This document shows positions 54,196 through 64,000 of a stretch of DNA of 64,000 nucleotides, one piece after another; position 1 is the first letter of the stretch, and every line of letters starts with the position of its first letter. Under the pieces are notes generated by a model. The model saw only the letters and a program-made list of their open reading frames with translations, did no database searches and was not told where the DNA came from. A program made the translations under genes and the position numbers. This stretch comes from Cynocephalus volans (lineage: Eukaryota; Chordata; Mammalia; Dermoptera; Cynocephalidae): contig NC_084469.1 of assembly GCF_027409185.1 (NCBI RefSeq), forward strand, positions 37,947,293 through 38,011,292, in the 5' to 3' direction.

Positions 54196-57100
54196 GTAAA
54201 GTTGAGTGTTACAGTTTCCGTTTTCCCATCAGACTTTCCACCTCATTTTGTTAAGTGACTTTAGGGAATGTGTCTTATCCTTTCATGAGAACCTCATCCT
54301 TAACCACAGGGATTGCTGTGAAGTTACTAGAGGAGTTATCCTGAGAAGTGTGTCACTAGGAGCTGCCAGGAGACATTGCACCTGCTGCATGGTGAGACTC
54401 TATCTGCTAAAGCCAAGCAGAGTCAAGGTGAGAGATGGGTAGAAAGTTCTGGTGTCTGATGTCATCACTTGAGCCTCTGAATTTACCTGTACCCAAAGCT
54501 TTATTACGGAATTTCGAAGCTATCTCAGTTAATAAATTTCCCCTTTTTCCCTCTTAGGGGCCTCTCACACGGGTCTCTCCATGGGTTTCCTCACAGTATG
54601 GAAAGCTGGCTCCTCCCAGGGTTAATGGTTGAGGACAGAACAAGATAGGACGTGCTTAAGACAGAAGCCACAGTCTTTTTATAACCCAATCCCTTAGAAA
54701 CCCGTCAGTAAGTCCAGGTCACGTTCAATGGGCAGGTGTGAATACCAGGAGGCGTGGACCACTGTAGGCCATCTTAGAAGCTGCCAACCACAGAAACTTG
54801 TGGAAAAATAAGAGTGCAACCCTTGAAGGCACACCCATCTCTCCCGAATGCCTTCTGCTGTGTAATCTTTATCAGAGTTAAAACCCTCCCTCCACATGGG
54901 GACAAAGAGCACATCAGTTCTGCCTCAGCAATTGGTGATGGTCAGAAGCAACACCTGTGAGTGCAGCTGTAAGGTCTGGCTCAAAGCCTTGATGGGAAGA
55001 GGATTCTGGCCTGTTGCTAAGAGCCAGAAACAGCATGGTTGGGGCCCAGATGCAGAGACCACAACACTCATTCAGATGAGTGCTGATTATCCAGAGTTTT
55101 CAGAAATCAGGTTGGACAACAGTTACTAAATTTTAAGGGAACTGTATCATGAGAGAAACTGCAAACCTGGCTAACAGAGGCTTGGTTTTGTACAGCCCCT
55201 CTAAAATCCCCAGGCCTGCACTACCTGGCCTATAGGGAGAGGTCTGCTAAGCAGGTGTTGGTACCAATTTCCCTTTGTACCTCTCTCAGATGTGGAAGAT
55301 GTTGGGTAGGAGAGCAGAAAGCAGGCAGCCCAAAGGACTGACCAAGCATTTGTTCCACTACCAGGCAGGAAAACTTCTGCTTCTCTCTTGCAGCAGCTGT
55401 CACTGCCCAGTGACCACTGATGTCCGTTCCCCTCCTTTCCTTCCCTAAGTCAGAGTTACTATTGTGTTAATCCTACTTTCTATCACTGTAACATTAGGCT
55501 TGTCAGAGGTGTCTAAATCTATTTTTTAGCCTTAGTTTGCACGAGTTCAGGGACCCACATGTGACCTTGAATGATACGATGCACATCTTCCAGAGATGAT
55601 GGATTAGCAGGTGTGTGTGCAGTAGCCAGATGAGACCTGCGTTGTCTTCCTTTGGGGGAGAAGGTGTGTGGGTGTTTTGATCACACCTTGGATTGTGGCG
55701 TCATGCTAGCTGAGAACATTTTGTGGAAATGAATATAATGGAAGCAGAGCGCTTGAGAGTGAGGTCACAGGAGAGAATACAGTGGAAACTGGCAGCTGCG
55801 GATGTGGTCTTTCTGGCCTGATTTCTCACCTCCTTTCCCCCAGTCCTTTGGAGACTCCTGTCCCATGGGACGGCAGTGAGACTGCCAGTGAACTTGGCCC
55901 CTTCTCGGGCTTCTGTCTCTTGCCATGGGAAACATCTTGCCTAAAACGGGTGCGTATGGAATATCTCAGTCTCTCCCCTTTTCCTCCATAAACTTTGCTG
56001 ATTACTTTTGCCATTTAACGTTACAGAGGATAATCTTGAAGTTAATCTGTTTTTTATAAAATAGGAAGGTAGGAAACTTATGAAATCTATCTTATTTTAC
56101 CCTCAAGTTCAATATGTCTCTGTCTAGTAGGCATTCTGTCTAATAGTCATTGAAGCCTTGTGATCTGCAGGTTTAAGTTTTCAGTGTAAGGATGTTTTTA
56201 TTTTATTAAATCGTTGATATTTGCTTCTGCTTGATTTATTTTCTCCATCAAATGCACCATTAATATATATTTTGGATTTCTCTCTTCTGTGATTTGTTCG
56301 TAGCATCACCCCTTTCATGAATTTATTTTATTTTTTCTTTTCATCTTGATTTTGGGTGAGTTCCTCAAAACCATTCTCCTCATTACTGATGTTATTCTTT
56401 TGCACTGTTGGTTCTTTATTTTTTAAAATGCATTTTAAACATATCTTTTCATGTGTTTCATAGTAACGGGCTCTGCATATCTCATCTGGTTCCCTTTTTA
56501 TAACTCTCTTAACAGCTACCTTTTGATCTCACTGAGTTGTCTTTTGTTTTAAGATTGTTGGCAATATAAGACAAATGTCTAAAATTTATATATTTTTTGC
56601 AGTAAATCTTTTTTAAGAGATGCTCTTCTATTGCTATGTACATTTTAAACTATCCATCTGTGTCCAGAATCTCTTCATAAGTCCCATATTATGTTGCTTC
56701 TATTTTTTTATGTTTGAACAATAAAGCTTCTGTCTGTGCCTAGAATTTGTTTCCTAAACAGGAGAGTAGATTCTTCTGAGATCATCTCATTGAGGTCTTA
56801 AGCTTGAGTGTGGTCTGAGGACTGAAGAGCAATCTATAGCCATGGGGCAGAAAGTCAATGTCATGAATGGGTAATATCATTTCTGTGACAAAACTACGGA
56901 GCTTGGCACCCACCCTGGTTGTTACATGGTCCCACCCCTGGCCCACCATATGTGGATAAGCCACATTGTTCTGTGGGATGGTAGCATGTTTGCTGTAGCC
57001 TCTGGCCCATTGTTTGGTGCAGTTACCTATGCTGTGGTCTGGCAGTGTAGTTGCCCTTAAAATTCCCCACTGCTATTTCTGGCACTGCTACCTTCCACAT

Positions 57101-57224
57101 GAATAGTCTTATACCTGAGACTCAGAACTTCCTAACATCCATCAAATTTTCATTTGTTATGTGTTAACCCACACACAACACATAACTCACATGTAACCCT
57201 TCATGTGATAATCTAGTATTCTCT
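54196..57224. other. 3 kb without a recognised gene or repeat
   Basis: 54196-55990 is mixed sequence. 56000-56770 is strongly T-rich on the plus strand and may be an old antisense LINE piece I cannot place. No domain-bearing frame or RNA gene. Confidence 0.4.
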
Positions 57225-57545
57225 CCTATGCATGGAATATATCAATATATACTCTTTACCCTTCCAATTTCTACTCCTCCTCGAACACCTAGCCCAAAGG
57301 TGTTCTTACATGCCAAGCACCTTGGGTTTCTCCAGCCAGAGTTATTTCTCCTATTGTACTTTACACATATCTCTATTTCAGCATTTGGTAAGTGGTGTTT
57401 TAATTGCTTATTCTTCTGTCTTCCAGTTAGCATATAAGTTCTAAGTTGTCAAGAACGTGTTTTATTCATCTCTATTATGCCTTCTTTGTTCTTGGCATCT
57501 AACAGACAGCTCAGTAAATGTTTACAAATGAACTAATTGAGTGAG
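57225..57545 (+). mobile_element. L2 LINE 3' end
   Basis: AGCATATAAGTTCTAAGTTGTC/AAGAACGTGTTTTATTCATC and GGCATCTAACAGACAGCTCAGTAAATG (in parts) are the L2 terminus. Confidence 0.75.
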
Positions 57546-58254
57546 ATGACTTGAACACCAGAAAACAACATCTTCTTCCTCAACATACTTCCTTTATCTT
57601 TGGTTTGAGAAAGAACATGATGATCTGCAGGGAAACTAGGTTTTGACTGAATGTCGGGATTGCAGTTCTCTTATGTGAGCCTGCCTGTGCTAGCTGCATA
57701 TCTTATCCGTGACGGTCCTGGCTTGCAAAACCATGGAACAACCCACAGCTCCAAACACATTGTCTCCCACCCCTAACAGGTACATGGTGTTTGCAGCATC
57801 CTCTCCCTGTCCCCAATTCTTCAAAACATGCCATACTAACTGTTAATTGGAGGAGGCCTCTGACTTTAAAAACAAGACAACCTACTGTCTCATGTTCCTG
57901 TTGCTATAAATCACACTAGTCATAGCAAGGTGCCTGTCTTTCTTTCCTGACAGAAGTGTAGAATTGAATATCCCAAGCCCTCTCTGCTCAGTATGCTTTA
58001 TTCCAATATTTCAACCAAATGTCAAAGACAAAAACGAATGTCTTGCCTTTAAGAAAATCCTGTCTAAAGGTTTTGGAGGGAAGGTTGCAAGGAGGCCTGG
58101 TGCTAATTATATTTTAGTTTTGCCTAACTGAGTGGTACCCTTGGGAGCTATCAAATAATGGGGACTATATGCAAATTATATCTCTAGATGCATAAAGTAC
58201 CTCAAATAAACAAATGAGGTTACATTTTTTTTGTCCAGCCCTATGAGTTTTTCT
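57546..58254. other. No gene seen
   Basis: Unassigned sequence. Confidence 0.4.
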
Positions 58255-58352
58255 TTCTTTCTCTTTTACAGCTTTATTGCGGTATAATTGTTAGATGAAA
58301 ACCCACACATATTTATAGTGTACAATTTGACAAATTTTGACATTTATACAAC
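58255..58352 (-). mobile_element. Old L1M 3'-end fragment, antisense
   Basis: AGCTTTATTGCGGTATAATTG, AGTGTACAATTTGACAAATTTTGACA (in parts) is antisense L1M 3' text. It is cut off by the LTR that follows. Confidence 0.65.
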
Positions 58353-59002
58353 TGTGAAACTGAGGCAGGACAGAAAAGGGACATGCCCCAGGAAGGCTCC
58401 TTATAAATACTGAAACTGGATCAGCACTAACCTTGCTTGGCAGTTAATGAACCCATAATGAGCTGAGGACAGCTTAACCACCCTGCCAATCAGCATGCTG
58501 CATCTGGAACTTTGCAGGTTACAGAAACCACTGCACCTGCTTACTAGAAGGAACAAAAATGCTGATGTCTGCCATTCGACCTTCCACCTGTGATGCTAGA
58601 CTGGAAAGGACAAGTCAGGGCAAAAGTGACTCCACTGCACGTGACCAAAAACTTCAGAAACTCAGAGACACATGACAGAAAGCTGATGCAACGTCGCATT
58701 GGCCTATTAGGCCTTAATTACCCTAGGTCCTCCCCCATGGCTGAGTATTCCTCCCCTTAGTTAGAATGGAGAAACACCCTATCCCAGGACAACATATAAA
58801 CCCTCCCTTTAAGAATCCATGGCACATTCCTCGTTTGCGCAGTCCCCGGTGCACCCTTCTGCACGTATTTTCACTTCATGATGAAGTCCTATTGTTTGAA
58901 TGTTCTGTCTGTCTGTTCCACTTCCTTTCCTTTTGCTGTATTGGTGGTGCTCACTGCAATGCAGACTCCATTCAGTCCTGTGAAAGATTTTTCTTCGTAG
59001 TT
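58353..59002 (+). mobile_element. Second type of ERV solo LTR
   Basis: Starts TGTGAAACTGAGGCAGGACA inside an L1M. It has a U3-like region with ACCCTGCCAATCAGCATGCTG, a TATA box at 58795-58800 (ACATATAAACC), and just downstream a probable initiation zone (CCTCGTTTGCGCAGTCCCCG) near 58830-58850, followed by a T-rich R/U5-like stretch. The right end is uncertain (about 59000). No retroviral internal genes are adjacent, so it is a solo LTR. It shows no resemblance to the LTR at 18296. The family is not named. Confidence 0.6.
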
Positions 59003-61373
59003 TGACCAAGAACCTGGACCTGCCATCCAGTCACAAAACCATGACTGTGATCAACATAATTTACATGAATATGTACAAATCTTGTGGGTTCATGTGCCAT
59101 ATCAAGATCAAGGGTTCTATATCCATAAGGGGTAATAAATTTTGTCAATTTTTATCTGTTGCAGACATTGGATTTTTGCTGCTTGGCCTTTAAGCTCTTC
59201 TTTGGTTTCATCTTCTATGTTACCTCAACTGTCCATACTGGAGTGATTTTTGATTTTCCTTGACACTGATGCTGGTTGGTCTGCAGCTACTGACATTGTG
59301 TGCATCATGGGGAGGAATCTTATCCACTGTGATCTTGCCCTTTCTCTCATGGAATCACAGTACTCTGAGCAACTGAGTCTTCTTCCACAACCCTTGCAGA
59401 TTCCCTCTCACTCATTCTGGCTATACCTCCAACCATAGATACAAGTGAGTATTTCTGCTATCTCTTCCATCCCACTGAATCATTCCTATTGCTTCACGAC
59501 CCTTTGCACATGTTAATGCTGAATTCTGTCTGTCTCTTATTCAGTCTCCTCAATGACTGGCCAGTGGTGACTTTAGGGTATTCAGGTTTAAGCTAGCATG
59601 CCACCAGGTTTCTAGAGGTGATCTTGCTTTAACGTAAGATTTCTCGTCTTCTGATACACACGAAGATTGGAAGTGGTGAATGCCTAGAAAGCAAAGGGGT
59701 AAAGGGTGCTTTGCATGATGTTAGGCCATCGTGTAGGTTTAATCTTAGTGCACAATTAAAAGCATCATAACTCAGAATATGAAACTGTCACTCAGACTGT
59801 CATAATTCATTTCAATTTTCCCAGAAAAAATATTAGAAGTTAGGAAAAATTCATAGAGTCTCTAAATTATCTCGTGGTCACTTGTTTGATAAATCATATC
59901 TCCTTGGTACTATGAAAATGGTTTTACAAATACCATTTGAAAAAAGCAGGTCATTTTCTGGGGCTTGGAAATCTTTTTGCCATGGATTGACTCTCATAGG
60001 TGTGATAATTATAGTGCGATTTACTCTGTGTTTTGTTCATGTGGCCTGTTCACTGCCTAGTTTAGCAAAGGCTGGAAGAGGCAACAGGATCTAGCAAAAG
60101 TTGAGAACTAGGTATATTTGAAGATGAGGATGGTTGGAGAAAGGAAATACTTTTGGACTTATGAAAAAAATTAGCCTTAGTCAAGTCTATCCCCAAACTC
60201 CAGGAACAGGAAAGAAGACATAAACAAAGGTAATAAACCCACAGAAGAGAGGTATTGATGTGTCTATTTGAGGAATGATAGCTGCCTTTGGATGTCGAAA
60301 CAACTTCTAAGCAGCAGAGAGTAAAGACTTGATCCGTGATGCTTGAAAGGAAAGAACTAGGACCAATGGTGAGGTGGATTTGGGGTTCACTTTGGAAAAA
60401 GCTATCCAACCACAGAATGGACTCTGACATCTCCCTCATTGTTTAAGTGTTGCTTTGTGTTGTTTTGCTCCCCACAGATTTGTCACCCCACTTCCCCTGG
60501 GTGATGGAGATGCAAAGGATTACTTAAAGCCCATCTCTACTGAGCAGTGAAAGGCCCCGAAGTGGTTAATCTCCCTTTGGGATGCTCAAGCGAGAGCCAT
60601 CCCTTCCTTGGGAAATTAACACTGAATTGGGGTTCTCTTCCTGCATTTGTTTTTCAGACCAGGAGGTTACAGGAAGATACATAGGTGGGGTTATAGTTTA
60701 ACAGTATAGGCTGGTAACTTTCTGTGAAACAAGCCAGATGACATTCCAGTAAGGCAATTAACAAAAGCTTGATCTTAGCAAACATTTCTTCCTACAGCCA
60801 TCTCTCAGTATCTTTACATAACAATCAGTAACTAGTCTGTCTTTGAGCCAGCAACGTGCTGTGCCACAATCCTTATCTTGCAACAGAGACTTATAGCCTG
60901 AGGGAAATTTCCAGTCCTTTGCAAGGTCAATATTTGAAACTGCAAGGCTTTAGAAAACCAGGACCTGTGAAGTACATATGATTTATAGTATATTCCACAT
61001 TTAAGTATGGTAGAAAATACTGGGTCCATATGAGGTTCAAAAGATTCATAAGGTAGAAAAGATGGTACTTCAATCCTAACCGAAGCAGACCCTTAAAATG
61101 TACAATGATTTGATGTTTGAAGCAATCTAGGAACCTTATTAATCTTGGCCCAACTTAAGAGAAAATTTAAGGACCCAAACCATGGAAAATAAAGCCTCCA
61201 TGGGAAGTGTGTTTATAAAAATTACTCTTTATTTTTGATATTCCAGTGGTTGGTTTCTTGCAAAACTTCTAAGAGTTTAGGAGAAGATTGGAGATGCATG
61301 AGTAGCAGTATTGGAATGTTCACAATCTTCATTCAAGGTCCATGGGCATGGGGGTTTTGGGGGGAGCCTCCAA
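59003..61373. other. 2.4 kb without a recognised gene or repeat
   Basis: Moderately AT-rich. The 125-codon minus-strand frame at 60062-60439 has no domain. No RNA genes seen. Confidence 0.4.
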
Positions 61374-61546
61374 GATTAGTGATTCTTAAAGTGTGGCCTC
61401 TGGACTGGCAGTATCAACATCACATGGGAATTTGCTAGAATGAAAATTCTTGACTCTTCTCCAGTCCTGCTGAATCTGAAATTTAGGAACAGGGCCCAGA
61501 AGTTCAGGTGATTCTGATACAGCCTAAAGTTTAACAACCACTGAAT
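61374..61546 (-). mobile_element. MER5A-type hAT MITE, antisense
   Basis: GTGATTCTTAAAGTGTGGCCTCTGG, ACATGGGAATTTGCTAGAATG, CAGGTGATTCTGATACAGCC and the right end AGTTTAACAACCACTG define an almost complete element. Confidence 0.85.
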
Positions 61547-61599
61547 GTGACTATTTCTAAATCTCCATATAACTCTAAGATCCTGCTTCCTCCATACAA

Positions 61600-61735
61600 A
61601 TTCCACATGATTATAAGCTCCTTAAGGATAGAAACCACCTCTCATATTTCTCTTGGTTACTTACAGGGAACCACAGATCTGGCACATATTATATTCACAA
61701 GAAAAAACCATTAATGTAATTCCAGATGTTGGACC
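61600..61735 (+). mobile_element. L2 3'-end fragment
   Basis: TTATAAGCTCCTTAAGGATAGAAACC and CTGGCACATATTATATTCAC follow the L2 terminus. Confidence 0.6.
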
Positions 61736-62059
61736 ATCTCAGAAGAGTTGAAATCCCATCTCCAAATTACAGAGACAGGCATTCTTTTTATTTCCTGCCC
61801 TTCTTGGGCTTTTCTTGAGGTTCAAGACTCAGATAGTATCTTAATCAGTTTTCCAGAAGGGTAACCTGAAAAACGGGTGAAGGAACAATCCTTGGGAGAT
61901 TCAGACCCATGTGAAGAGTCAGTATTCTTGTTACTTCGGGGTTGAATTTGCATATGACTAAATTGCTTTTATTTGACTTTTACATACTTCCTGCAAGGAA
62001 CATATGTTAAGAAACTTTAAGTTAACATTTCATTGTCCTATACCTGAATGGCAAGTGCT
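61736..62059. other. No gene seen
   Basis: Unassigned sequence between L2 and MIR. Confidence 0.35.
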
Positions 62060-62250
62060 AATGATCACCCAAATTGGAAGATATTACAGAGTCAGAAAGG
62101 CCTTTGAAAATATTGTAGAGACCCTTCCTTTTGCAGATATGCCAACTGAGAACCAGAGAAATGAAGTGCTTTGCCCAGGGTTGCAAAGCTGTTAATGGGA
62201 CAACTAGGATTATACCCAACATCTTCTGACTACCAGATCAGAACATTTAC
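62060..62250 (-). mobile_element. MIR-family fragment, antisense
   Basis: CAACTGAGAACCAGAGAAATGAAGTGC then TTTGCCCAGGGTTGCAAAGC and ACTAGGATTATACCC follow antisense MIR. Confidence 0.65.
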
Positions 62251-62854
62251 CCAGACATTAGAAATTCTCAAAGCAAGATGAATGAGGTACATCTCCATTT
62301 AAAATTCCTAAATAAAACTAAATGTCAAGATGTTTTTTAGAGTTTAGCAACACTGGTGTATGAAAATTGCATGCCTCTATTCAGAAGACACGGCTTGTCT
62401 GGATTAATCTTCTCTATTGTTACTTTAAGTAGATATGACTAGTCATGTATTTCACTAACTGAAACACATTGAATGGAAAATAAAATCACTGCCCTAGAGC
62501 CCTTTCTGACACTAATGTATGCATGTTTATTTCTGCCTTCACATTCCACTAGACAGTTGTGTCTGTAAGGCTGCTTCTAAAAGTGTTTTCAAAGGAGGAG
62601 AGCTATGCTTATAGCTCTAGCTATGTTTGACTGGTGGCTGTTTTAGTCATAGACAGGATTGAAAGGGCCCATGGGATGAATAGTTCATAAACCAGATTCT
62701 CTAGAAGCTAGTTTGCCCAATGCCAGGACCAGACTCTTTAGGCACCAAGCAGGTATTCAAGAAATTGAAATGACTTCCTGACCTTTGAAGCTTCTACTAT
62801 TTCAGACATTATACTGTTCCTGAATTCACTCATTTAATACCTTTTTATTAGAGA
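62251..62854. other. No gene seen
   Basis: Unassigned, AT-rich. Confidence 0.35.
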
Positions 62855-62995
62855 GGTCATATGGCCTAATGAGGAAAAACACAAGTGTTGGCATCAGATC
62901 GGACTCTAGCCCGTCAACTTGCTTTGAGACCTCAGACAAGTTACTTACCCTCCGTGAGCCTTGCCTTCCCAATCTGTAAGACGGGGTGTATCAGT
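62855..62995 (+). mobile_element. MIR SINE
   Basis: GTTGGCATCAGATCGGACTC, GACCTCAGACAAGTTACTTACC and CCCAATCTGTAAGACGGGG are the MIR core. Confidence 0.75.
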
Positions 62996-63867
62996 CAGTC
63001 AGGATTCAATCAGAGAATCAGAACCTCTAGGAGACTTGCCCTTATATGATCACGGGAGCTAGTTAGCCAGTCTCCGTGAGGCTCTAGTCTTTGATGCTGG
63101 TACTTGAAACATTCAGGGTAGGCAGTTGGGAAGGAAAGAGGAACGGACCATGAAGAGCGAGAACAAAGTGGAACCCATGAATACAAATGAGAGCCCTAGA
63201 GGACCAACAGAACCATGTCAGTTCTCACTCCCTCTGAATTTGATGAAGTGAGTGTCCCCAGAAGAAGCTGCCACTCCTCAACAGAGCTAAACACACACTT
63301 GGCTCAGGAGATACAAAACTGAGGCAGGACCCAAGGGAAGGTGGAGCAGCACACCCCAGGCCAACAAGGTTAGCCAGCATATCACCAACAAGGTGTGGGA
63401 GTACCACAACAAAATGGCCTCACTTCCGCCCTCCAGTCCTAGCGTGAAAATCTCTTGCCCACCCTCACCGGAAGCACACCACATAGGGGATTCTGGGAAA
63501 TGTAGTCCAGCCTGGCCAGGTAGACACATGGCAAAGCTACCATGTGGGACTAACAGGACTCCTCAACAGACTTGTTATGAAGATTCAGTTAGTGCGGAGC
63601 TTGGGACAATACATAATGATGATGATGATGACAACATATAGTTCCCACCACGAACTATGTTAGGTATGGTGGAGTCCAGAAATGCATCTTCAGCCTCTGT
63701 TCTCAAGTTCGTTACATTTTAACACAAAAGAGAACATGTGCAGATAAGACATTTTAATTTTAACAATTCTCCGCCATTACTATGTCTCAGGAATTGGTCT
63801 GTTCCGTATGAGCTAGTTTGTGGGACTTGTCCTTTAAACATCGAGACTCTTTCTTATTTTGATAATT
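62996..63867. other. No gene seen; possible unnamed LTR-like start
   Basis: GTATCAGTCAGTCAGGATTC/AATCAGAGAATCAGAACC at 62988-63030 recalls a widespread mammalian repeat start that I cannot name. A short (GAT)n lies at 63617-63631. Confidence 0.35.
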
Positions 63868-64000
63868 CTTTTTTTTTTCTTTTTTAAAAATATATTTTTT
63901 TATTGGTTATGAATATTCATGATATACAAAGCTGATCGTTACTTCTTGGGCCCAAGATGAGAAGGCCAGATTCATGCTGGCAGCATGCCCATTACCACTA
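63868..64000 (-). mobile_element. L1-like 3' end running off the window
   Basis: On the minus strand GAAGTAACGATCAGCTTTGT, ATATCATGAATATTCATAACC, AATAAAAAAATATA and an A-rich tail (T-rich on plus at 63868-63902). It resembles the 3' end at 52919 (AATGAATATGTTAATAATAAA). Its body lies beyond the right edge. Confidence 0.55.

Noticed and set aside
58353..59450. Complete endogenous provirus
   Set aside because: Only one LTR-like segment is seen. No primer-binding site, gag, pol or env sequence follows.

Overview
The window looks like intergenic or deep intronic DNA from a placental mammal. It carries ancient mammalian repeats (MIR, L2, MER5-type hAT relics, MLT1/MST-type MaLR LTRs, Tigger-type elements), nested LINE-1 copies and microsatellites. 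No complete multi-exon gene is recognisable. There are no Alu, B1/B2 or carnivore/ruminant SINEs. The only young SINE is a tRNA-Ile-like family, present as monomers and one dimer. To my knowledge this matches the CYN SINEs of flying lemurs (Dermoptera, e.g. Galeopterus). Colugo is therefore my best guess, by inference from SINE type alone.

Layout. 1-10.7 kb is a LINE-1 block: an old, decayed sense-strand L1 split by two later insertions. The first (3822-4654) is a composite GC-rich element. The second (about 5650-8218) is a younger 5'-truncated L1. 10.7-19.6 kb holds a Tigger MITE, a monomeric SINE, MIRs, a solo LTR, L1 fragments and a palindromic mariner-like MITE. 19.6-31 kb has one intact 111-codon ORF of unknown identity, several L2 fragments (one with a reverse-transcriptase reading frame still traceable), four MaLR LTRs and a SINE. 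31-40 kb is mostly repeat-poor, with a (TTCC)n tract, a G-quadruplex motif and a short homeobox-like relic or candidate exon at 36.3 kb. 40-48 kb has an antisense L1 with a SINE inside it, a dimeric SINE inside a hAT relic with a perfect 15-bp target duplication, a local dispersed duplication, and an MST-type LTR nested in an MLT1-type LTR with a perfect 5-bp duplication. 48-64 kb has long L2 relics, MER5 copies, a second type of solo LTR and two more 3' ends of the L1-like family.

The most unusual object is the 833-bp composite at 3822-4654. It has four degenerate tandem units of about 80 bp, a unique CpG-containing stretch, a fragment resembling the L1 ORF2 endonuclease region, a G-rich L1-type 3' UTR, an A-tail and near-perfect 14-bp target-site duplications. 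It is organised like an SVA-type composite retroposon but shares no sequence I recognise with hominoid SVA. Apart from degraded transposon ORFs, protein-coding content is limited to two low-confidence candidates (20298-20633 and 36281-36430). Element boundaries were judged by eye and are approximate unless target-site duplications are stated.
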